Notes under the pieces: model-generated
Told to the model about the DNA's origin: nothing
What the model saw: the letters and a program-made list of their open reading frames with translations, nothing else
Databases searched by the model: none
Part shown: positions 1 through 5,418 of the stretch, piece by piece
How positions within the stretch are numbered: position 1 is the first letter of the stretch
How the letters are laid out: the number at the start of each line of letters is the position of its first letter
Translations under genes and position numbers: made by a program
NCBI GenBank assembly: GCA_003260345.1
Contig: MORC01000005.1
Location: 1-15,726, forward strand
Source: Candidatus Gracilibacteria bacterium GN02-873
GTDB lineage: Bacteria > Patescibacteriota > Gracilibacteria > BD1-5 > UBA2023
Length of the DNA stretch: 15,726 nucleotides
Direction: 5' to 3'

Positions 1-287
1 TCTCAAATTTCATTAGTAAATTTCTACTGTTGTAGATAGATACCTGAAATCGTAAATGTCTTCTCAAATTTCATTAGTAAATTTCTACTGTTGTAGATGG
101 TTCTTTCTCTGTCTTCATTCAATTCCTCAAATTTCATTAGTAAATTTCTACTGTTGTAGATAGCGATATGCAAAAAACCACGGAAAATCTCAAATTTCAT
201 TAGTAAATTTCTACTGTTGTAGATAGTTACTATTGCACGGCGAGGGATTGTCTCAAATTTCATTAGTAAATTTCTACTGTTGTAGAT

Positions 288-566
288 TGGTTGCAGATGT
301 GAACTATACAAACACTCAAATTTCATTAGTAAATTTCTACTGTTGTAGATTGGTTGCAGATGTGAACTATACAAACACTCAAATTTCATTAGTACATTTC
401 TACTGTTGTAGATGGGTTGCAGATGTGAACTATACAAACACTCAAATTTCATTAGTAAATTTCTACTGTTGTAGATTGGTTGCAGATGTGAACTATACAA
501 ACACTCAAATTTCATTAGTAAATTTCTACTGTTGTAGATTGGTTGCAGATGTGAACTATACAAACA
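288..566 (+). repeat. Five tandem copies of one CRISPR spacer
   Basis: The spacers at 288-314, 351-377, 477-503 and 540-566 are identical 27-mers beginning TGGTTGCAGATGTG. The spacer at 414-440 is the same except that its first base is G instead of T. Together with the repeats between them they form a tandem array of a 63-nt unit. Five neighbouring copies are far better explained by recombination between repeats than by repeated acquisition. An assembly artefact over a short tandem repeat is also possible, so the copy number should be treated as provisional. Confidence 0.95.
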
Positions 567-754
567 CTCAAATTTCATTAGTACATTTCTACTGTTGTAG
601 ATGAATTTCTTTAAGTTCTTCATCAGAACTCAAATTTCATTAGTAAATTTCTACTGTTGTAGATTTTTCACTAATTTCGTCTGTTTTATGTCTCAAATTT
701 CATTAGTAAATTTCTACTGTTGTAGATTGAAAAAACTACTTTCTCTTATTACGG

Positions 755-783
755 CTCAAATTTCATTAGTAAATTTCTAAGAT
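755..783 (+). repeat. Degenerate terminal CRISPR repeat
   Basis: This copy matches the consensus for its first 25 nt (through TTTCTA) and then goes straight to AGAT. It therefore lacks CTGTTGT, which carries the loop and half of the handle stem. It cannot fold the Cas12a hairpin and marks the old, leader-distal end of the array. Confidence 0.85.
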
Positions 784-864
784 TAAAGGACTTATTTTTT
801 GAAATATAAATTATTTTTTATGACTACGAACGATACTGACTTCCCCAAATAACAAGTAGAAGAA

Positions 865-1071
865 ATGCTTGAATGGTACAAAAATCTGAGTGAAGACGAA
901 CAGGAACTCTTTGAGGAGGACTTGATAGGAATGCTGACAGCCTTCACTGAATACATAAAAAAAGAAGAACGGATAAGCATTGCCAAACAGGTGATCAGAG
1001 AAATAAAGGGAAATCTTGAAAAGATACAAAAAAATAACTCCTATTTTATTAGGAGTTTTCGGACTTCATAG
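865..1071 (+). CDS. Small acidic helical protein, unknown, possibly 5'-truncated
   Basis: This 68-residue ORF lies just past the trailer end of the CRISPR array. I do not recognise it. It is strongly charged and probably all-helical (LSEDEQELFEEDLIGML..., then KKEERISIAKQVIREIKGNLEK), with no signal peptide or membrane segment. The start is uncertain. An ATG at 820 in the same frame would give ten more residues (MTTNDTDFPK) that run into TAA at 850-852 and then QVEEM, so the gene may have lost its original start to a nonsense mutation. The 3' end is also odd: the last ~11 codons run through a terminator-like hairpin. A one-base slip in the 7-A run before it (1028-1034) would instead end the protein at TAA 1035-1037. 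It could be a real small gene, a remnant, or, because of its position only, something tied to the CRISPR locus. Confidence 0.45.
   Translation: MLEWYKNLSEDEQELFEEDLIGMLTAFTEYIKKEERISIAKQVIREIKGNLEKIQKNNSYFIRSFRTS
1036..1057. terminator. Hairpin terminator overlapping the small ORF's 3' end
   Basis: A perfect 8-bp stem AACTCCTA/TAGGAGTT encloses the 6-nt loop TTTTAT. It is preceded by an A-run and followed by a short T-run, so it could act on either strand. It lies between the + strand small ORF and the minus-strand remnant at 1112-1345. Confidence 0.55.
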
Positions 1072-1111
1072 TAAAATTTCTGTGAGACTTTAGTATATCA
1101 GGAAATTTTTA

Positions 1112-1345
1112 TTACAATTTCAAATTATCATCCTCGTCAAGTTTCCAATGCAGATTGTAAGCCACATCAAAATATAATCATTCAAATCTCTTGAGATAAT
1201 TATCACAAAATATTTTTTATACTAGTTTTACAATCATTGCTCACAATTTTTCTATCTTCATCAAAACTTCATCAACCTCTGATGGAGTTTTTGTATTATA
1301 ACTAATTAAGTTACTTTTTAATAATCGAAAGTCGCATCATCGAAA
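1112..1345 (-). pseudogene. Gene remnant readable only with UGA=Gly, broken by TAA
   Basis: One minus-strand frame reads like protein over its whole length. From about 1345 down it gives ...CDFRLLKSNLISYNTKTP, then SEVDEVLMKIEKL-Gly(UGA)-AMIVKLV, a TAA at 1217-1219, then KIFCDNYLKRFE-Gly(UGA)-LYFDVAYNLHW and KLDEDDNLKL, ending at TAA 1112-1114. UGA codons lie at 1337-1339, 1241-1243 and 1178-1180. An upstream TAG at 1349-1351 and the lack of an early ATG show that the 5' end is missing too. I do not recognise the family. The coding-like composition on both sides of the internal TAA suggests a recently decayed gene, though two short unrelated ORFs cannot be excluded. It lies 11 bp beyond the prfA stop codon in the same direction. 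Confidence 0.45.
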
Positions 1346-1356
1346 AAACTACAATT

Positions 1357-2436
1357 TTATTCCGCACCTTTAGAAGCCTCTTCGAGTTTCATCGTTTGAT
1401 CTGCAATCGCGAGCGCATCAAAAATATCACCCAAATCGCCACTCATTACGACAGGAATGTTTGAAAAATTGGCACCAATTCGATGATCCGTGATTCGATC
1501 CTGTGGATAGTTGTATGTGCGGATTTTTTCGGAGCGATCACCAGATCCTACCTGAGCCAAACGAGCCGCTCCTTCCTCGGCTGCTTTTTTTGCTTCCTCC
1601 ATAGCAAAAAGTCGAGCTTTCAAAACCGAAATCGCCTTCACTTTATTTTGCAATTGAGAACGCTGATCCTGACATTCTACCGCCAATCCAGTTGGAATAT
1701 GTACGACACGAATGGCAGAATTGGTTTTGTTGACATGCTGACCACCCGCACCAGACGCGCGACACGCCATAATTTCAAGATCTTCTTCGCGAATTTCGAT
1801 TTCCACATCTTCTGCTTCTGGCATCACGGCGACCGTCACCGTCGAAGTATGAACGCGACCATTTTTTTCTGTCGCAGGAATTCGCTGAACACGATGAACA
1901 CCAGATTCATATTTGAATCGAGAATACGCACCCTCCCCCTTTACCTCAAAAATCACTTCCTTGTATCCACCAGCATCATTGAAAGATTCCGAGGTCATCT
2001 CAACACCAAAACCCTCATTGCGGGCAAAATTTTTGTACGCTTCAGCCAATTCCATCGCAAAAAGTCCCGCCTCATCACCACCAGCACCGGCGCGAACTTC
2101 GAGAATAATATTTTTTTCATCATTTGGATCTTTTGGTAAAAGAGCGATTTTGAGCTCTTCTTCCAGTACTGGAATTTTTTCTTCCGCTTCGGCAATTTCC
2201 ATTTTCATGAGCTCAAGCATTTCTGGATCTTTTTCGTTTACCACGAGCGTTTTTGCTTCCTCATAATTGGCATACAAATTTTTATAAATCTTGTACAATT
2301 CTACGGTTTTTTCAAGATTTTTTTTCTTCTGGTTCACAGATTTAAGGCGTTTGATGTCAGAAAAAATCGCTGGATCAGCCAGCTCTTGTTCCAAATTTTC
2401 GTATTCAGTAATAAGATTATCAAGTTGAAATTTCAT
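1357..2436 (-). CDS. prfA: Peptide chain release factor 1 (RF1)
   Basis: This encodes the class I release factor that recognises UAA and UAG in the ribosomal A site and triggers peptidyl-tRNA hydrolysis. The 359-residue protein matches the usual RF1 length (360 in E. coli). The codon-recognition tripeptide PAT is at residues 187-189 (RVQRIPATEKNGRVHTS), which is the RF1 form and not the SPF of RF2. The catalytic GGQ is at 231-233 (GAGGQHVNKTNSA), and the N-terminal ~95 residues are helical, as in domain 1. I chose ATG 2436 because the 55 extra residues possible from 2601 match nothing in the family and overlap tRNA-Leu. The gene has no in-frame UGA. In a code-25 organism RF1 is expected to be the only class I factor, since RF2 would also stop at UGA. 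There is no clear Shine-Dalgarno; a TATAAT box lies 22 nt upstream. Confidence 0.98.
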   Translation of the reverse strand: MKFQLDNLITEYENLEQELADPAIFSDIKRLKSVNQKKKNLEKTVELYKIYKNLYANYEEAKTLVVNEKDPEMLELMKMEIAEAEEKIPVLEEELKIALLPKDPNDEKNIILEVRAGAGGDEAGLFAMELAEAYKNFARNEGFGVEMTSESFNDAGGYKEVIFEVKGEGAYSRFKYESGVHRVQRIPATEKNGRVHTSTVTVAVMPEAEDVEIEIREEDLEIMACRASGAGGQHVNKTNSAIRVVHIPTGLAVECQDQRSQLQNKVKAISVLKARLFAMEEAKKAAEEGAARLAQVGSGDRSEKIRTYNYPQDRITDHRIGANFSNIPVVMSGDLGDIFDALAIADQTMKLEEASKGAE

Positions 2437-2457
2437 AAAATTTTTTAAATAAAAAGG

Positions 2458-2485
2458 ATTATACGAAAAATTTTTAAAAAGTCGA
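2458..2485 (-). promoter_or_regulatory. Putative prfA promoter
   Basis: On the minus strand, TATAAT (2458-2463) follows TCGACT (2480-2485; four of six bases match TTGACA) after a 16-bp spacer. Transcription would start about 15 nt before the ATG at 2436, leaving a very short AT-rich leader. Confidence 0.55.
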
Positions 2486-2524
2486 GTAAAAATTGATTTA
2501 AAAATTAAAATCTGAAATTTTGAT

Positions 2525-2552
2525 TTGACTTTACGAAAAGTTTCTATAAAAT
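2525..2552 (+). promoter_or_regulatory. Putative tRNA-Leu promoter
   Basis: TTGACT (2525-2530), a 16-bp spacer and TAAAAT (2547-2552) end 13 nt before the mature tRNA 5' end. This is a near-consensus sigma-70-type promoter at the expected distance. Confidence 0.6.
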
Positions 2553-2565
2553 TCTGGAAATTCTT

Positions 2566-2651
2566 GCCCAGGTGGTGGAATGGTAGACACGGGGGACTCA
2601 AAATCCCCTGTCTTCACGGACGTGCGGGTTCAAGTCCCGCCCTGGGCACCA
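2566..2651 (+). tRNA. tRNA-Leu (anticodon CAA)
   Basis: The acceptor stem GCCCAGG pairs with CCTGGGC, followed by discriminator A and an encoded CCA (2649-2651). The anticodon stem GGGGA/TCCCC encloses the loop CTCAAAA with anticodon CAA at 2599-2601, which reads UUG. The long variable arm typical of leucine tRNAs is present, followed by the T arm GCGGG-TTCAAGT-CCCGC. Confidence 0.97.
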
Positions 2652-2662
2652 TTAAGTTTTCA

Positions 2663-2692
2663 AAAAAGCAGTAAATCAAATTACTGCTTTTT
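2663..2692. terminator. Bidirectional terminator between tRNA-Leu and the CPBP gene
   Basis: A perfect 12-bp stem AAAAAGCAGTAA/TTACTGCTTTTT encloses the loop ATCAAA, giving a T-tract after the hairpin on both strands. It serves the + strand tRNA and lies 6 bp beyond the stop codon of the convergent protease gene. Confidence 0.85.
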
Positions 2693-2698
2693 ATTATT

Positions 2699-3526
2699 TT
2701 ATTTTTCTTCCAATGTTTTCGTGAAAAACATTTTTCGTTCGCTCCACAAAATATATCCCGCCAAAATTGCAAAAATTCCTGTTTGAATCACTTTGGAATC
2801 TGGATGCGTCGCAAACATTTCATTCGCCACATTCGCACACAAATGAAACGCTACTGGAATGAGAATATTTCGATTATTTTTATAATAGAGCCAGTTCATA
2901 ATAATCATAAAAACTGCCACGCTCAGAATAAAATTGAGCCCATAAACCGGTCATTCGACCACAACTTGATTCTGATAATATCCCTTCACAAAGCCAAGGG
3001 GCAGGTGCCATAAAGCCCAATAAATTGCAAAAATCATTGAGGCTGCAAAAAGTGAAAATTTTTGTCGCAGCGCATCAGTCCCGTACGAATGCCACGCGAG
3101 TTCCTCGACAACCGGCGCAAACATAATCAAAAACCAAGCACTCACGAGCATTCCAGACGAAAATGAAGGATTTCCTGAAACCACGAATTAATCAGCACTA
3201 TAGCCCAATAATACAGAAATTGCCTGTGCCAGAATAATCGAACCAAAGGTGAGTGCCAAAATGATAAAAATCGAAGAAAAATGCACTCCATTGAAGGAAA
3301 ATCGTTTTTTAAAATCCTTCAAGAGCTCAGAATCTTTGAAAAATAAATACATCGCGACAAAAAACGGCGCTACCAATCCCACCAGTCACAGAATGGTCTC
3401 AACCCATAAAATGAATGGTGTCTTTTCTGAGAGGTGGCTCAAATATGCCACAAAAAACCATAAAATCCATGGAATCACTAAGGATATTCCAAAGAAAAAT
3501 ATTGGACGATTATATTTTTGCAACAT
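2699..3526 (-). pseudogene. CPBP-family intramembrane metalloprotease, broken by TAA
   Basis: This is a multi-span membrane protein of the CPBP (CAAX protease / bacteriocin-processing, Rce1-type) family; members cleave membrane-bound substrates. From ATG 3526 the frame covers 275 codons. It has hydrophobic segments from the start (MLQKYNRPIFFFGISLVIPW) and the three family motifs: EE at about 141-142 (APVVEELAWH), WxxxH ending at His174 (WALWHLPL), and HxxxN at 228-232 (FHLCANVAN). UGA codons at 3386-3388 and 2951-2953 are read as Gly. A TAA at 3188-3190 (codon 113, ...GYSAD-stop-FVVSGNPS) separates the N-terminal helices from all the catalytic motifs, so as written the product would be inactive. 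A sequencing error or a recent nonsense mutation fits best, because both sides remain good coding sequence. A GGAGG lies 17 nt before the ATG. Confidence 0.8.
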
Positions 3527-3590
3527 AATACAAAATTATGATACCTCCAACGTAATAATTTTAAAGAAAAAGTCAAGGAGTTTTCGCCAG

Positions 3591-3632
3591 AATATAAAAT
3601 AAAAAACCGAATTCGGTTTTTTATTTTATATT
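3591..3632. terminator. 42-bp perfect palindrome, bidirectional terminator
   Basis: The sequence is perfectly self-complementary over 42 bp, centred between 3611 and 3612. It has a CCG-AATT-CGG core flanked by A6/T6 and further AT pairs. It overlaps the TAA stop of the VanY-like gene (3626-3628) and lies upstream of the CPBP gene, so it can end the VanY transcript. The very long AT arms exceed what a terminator needs. Confidence 0.85.
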
Positions 3633-4381
3633 TGAGAAATACTTTTGAGAGTATTAAGAAATTTGGTATATGACCAATCCAAGTTTTTTAATAACAAGGC
3701 TTTTTCAATACCAATATATCGCCAATGCCATGGTTCAATTTCATAGCCATCAATTTTCGGGCCATGCTTATAGCTCTGTGTCCAGCCGTATCGATGGGCA
3801 TTTGCCTTCATCCATTCATAAAATTTTCGATAGCGAACATTAGTGACATACATCTCTGGTGAAACAGCATCAAAATAATCCACTGCCAAACCAAGCTGAT
3901 GTTCACTCTGTCCTGGCTTTGCACAGAAAGCTCCATCATCACAACGCCCCAAGTCCCAAAGTCGCTGCTGATATTCTGCACTCCGAAAACCAGAAATTGC
4001 CACAAGTGGCTCACTAAAATACTCCGAAAATTCCTGAGCCATCGCATCCATAGAAGGTTTTGCAATAGCGCGAATATAGCTATTTCGTCCTGCCTGATTG
4101 AGGTAAGTCCCACTCATAAGCACGAGGTCATCAGGCTTATACTCTCTTGTGGTCAGTGGCTCGGAAGTGCTTACAAATCGCAAAATACTTGTATCATTTC
4201 ACCATACGGCATCAGAAAAAATAGGTTGTTTCATTGACAAAAGTGCTACTGGAACAAAATTCCCTCTCTGAATTTGCTCTGACAAATTTTCTACATTTAT
4301 ATTTTGTTGCGCTGCATAACCTACATGTATTCATCATAAAAATACTCAAATGAGTATACATAAAATATTCCGTTTTATCAT
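3626..4381 (-). CDS. VanY-like D-alanyl-D-alanine carboxypeptidase (peptidase M15B), secreted
   Basis: This zinc carboxypeptidase should trim the terminal D-Ala from peptidoglycan stem peptides outside the membrane. From ATG 4381 it has 251 residues. It starts with a signal peptide (MIKRNILCILIGVFLGG...HVGYAA) in which three of the glycines are UGA (4346-4348, 4334-4336, 4331-4333); a fourth UGA is at 4199-4201. The family motifs are SGFRS at about 130-134, SEHQLGLAVD with zinc ligands His161 and Asp168, and EPWHWRY with catalytic Glu216 and ligand His219. Standard-code calling would start at TTG 4183 and lose the signal peptide. It begins 14 bp after the corA stop on the same strand, so the two are probably co-transcribed. 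Whether it acts in wall maturation, recycling or drug tolerance cannot be told from sequence. Confidence 0.93.
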
Positions 4382-4395
4382 ATTTAATACAAAAA

Positions 4396-5304
4396 TTATC
4401 TATCCTTTTTTACAAAGAAAAAATACATGAAACTCAATGAAGTAAGTGTAGTTGCAACCAGCGTTCCCCAAATCAGCATATTATTAAAATTTCACTCCTC
4501 AATATTCATTCCAAAAAAACTTGTCGCCAACGTGAGCGGAAGCATGAAGGCAGAAAAAATCGTCAAATATTTGATGGTAATATTGGTATCAAGTTCAAAA
4601 ATACTCTTCATAGTATCTTCCATAGAATCCATATTTTCCTCAATAATCTGAATTTCTGAAAAAATTTTATCCAAGCGATCTTCCAAATTTTCGAAATAAT
4701 TTTCCATCTCCTCAGAAAAGCGTCATTTGATATAATTTTCCGTCTGACGAAGTACAGAAATCTGTGGCTTCATCATGTGTTTGAGAGTAATAATATTTCG
4801 CTTTTTCACCATCAATTCGCGAATAATATTTTGCGAACGACTTGAAAAAAGCTCATTTTCGAGATTTTTTAAATCCTTGGAAAAGCGCTCAAGCATACGC
4901 ATTGTTTTGGTCAAAAATCCCTCAATGATATCATACAACACAAATGCTGGATCATTTTTTTCCTCATCAGGAGTTCCTTTGCGATTTTCATATTGCTCAT
5001 AAATATGACGCATTGTGGTCGATGGATAGTATCGAAAAGTCATCAAATAATCCGCTCCAATAAATATATTGAGTTCATTCTGATAGTATCGCTCCGTCTT
5101 TGGATTATACTTCGGAAAGTGTAAAACCAAAAACAAATAATCATCATACGGATCCAGACGCGCGTACTGATGCTCTTCCAAAACCGCCTCACGATCAAGC
5201 TCATGAAACTCATATTCCTCAAAAATTTTTTCAATTTCCTCTCGAGAAGGATTCACTCGATCAATCCAGATTCCCGCTGATGGCACCAATTTTTTCTGTT
5301 TCAT
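4396..5304 (-). CDS. corA: CorA-family divalent cation transporter
   Basis: This is a pentameric inner-membrane channel of the CorA/MIT family for Mg2+ (some members carry Co2+ or Zn2+). The 302-residue protein has a long acidic, helical cytoplasmic N-domain. Two C-terminal membrane helices follow, at about 246-264 (YLTIFSAFMLPLTLATSFF) and 276-297, and the signature GMN at 265-267 sits directly after the first helix. After GMN the sequence is IEE-Gly rather than the more usual xPxxxxP loop. UGA codons at 4723-4725 (residue 194) and 4492-4494 (residue 271) are read as Gly; without them the protein would lose its membrane domain. I chose ATG 5304 over ATG 5337 and 5400 because the TATAAT box at 5336-5341 overlaps the 5337 codon and the 5400 start lies inside the neighbouring terminator. 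VanY follows 14 bp downstream. Confidence 0.92.
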
Positions 5305-5335
5305 TATCACTGGATTAGTTGTAAAATCGGCCCAC

Positions 5336-5363
5336 ATTATAGGCAAAAAAATTTTTTTCGCAA
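5336..5363 (-). promoter_or_regulatory. Putative corA-vanY promoter
   Basis: On the minus strand, TTGCGA (5358-5363) is followed after 16 bp by a perfect TATAAT (5336-5341). This would start transcription near 5329, about 25 nt before the chosen corA ATG. It is the first promoter after the terminator at 5384-5418. Confidence 0.6.
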
Positions 5364-5383
5364 AGAAAAAATAAAAAAATGGC

Positions 5384-5418
5384 AAAATAAAAATCCCCAA
5401 AATGAGGATTTTTATTTT
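5384..5418. terminator. Bidirectional terminator after the surface-protein gene
   Basis: A perfect 13-bp stem AAAATAAAAATCC/GGATTTTTATTTT encloses the loop CCAAAATGA. Its right arm overlaps the stop codon (TAA, 5417-5419 on the minus strand) of the 1575-aa gene, so it ends the 8-kb operon just before the corA promoter. Confidence 0.88.

Larger units (their letters stand above)
2..783 (+). CRISPR. Type V-A (Cas12a) CRISPR array, leader-distal part
   Basis: Twelve full 36-nt repeats start at 2, 63, 126, 189, 252, 315, 378, 441, 504, 567, 629 and 692, and a shortened thirteenth repeat starts at 755. The twelve spacers are 25-27 nt, mostly 27. The repeat's 3' part, AATTTCTACTGTTGTAGAT, is the Cas12a crRNA handle with stem TCTAC/GTAGA and loop TGTT; from memory it is the same as the Francisella novicida handle. 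In this family the handle lies 5' of the guide, so the array is read on the + strand. The degraded repeat at the right end places the leader, and probably cas12a/cas1/cas2/cas4, to the left outside the window. Repeats are identical except for an A-to-C change at repeat position 18 in the copies at 378 and 567. The subtype is inferred from the repeat alone, since no cas gene is visible here. Confidence 0.97.

Noticed and set aside
24..623. Open frames of 199 aa (minus) and 123 aa (plus, 233-604) within the CRISPR array
   Set aside because: The proteins are simply translations of the 36-nt repeat (IYNSRNLLMKFE, QISLVNFYCCR) and the spacers; the frames are open because the repeats lack stops in phase.
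1..783. Self-targeting by the spacers, or cas genes within the window
   Set aside because: Reading through the window I found no match to any spacer outside the array and no ORF with Cas motifs; cas genes probably lie to the left of position 1.
1483..2139. A long + strand ORF (218 aa) antisense to prfA
   Set aside because: It lies wholly opposite the conserved RF1 gene, has low-complexity composition and no recognisable features; it is a shadow.
2437..2601. An upstream start for prfA giving 414 residues
   Set aside because: The extra 55 residues do not resemble RF1, overlap tRNA-Leu on the other strand and cross a TATAAT promoter box; ATG 2436 gives the standard length.
5305..5400. A corA start at 5400 with an added hydrophobic N-terminus
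   Set aside because: The extra sequence translates the neighbouring terminator and the promoter; CorA proteins begin with a soluble domain, as from ATG 5304.
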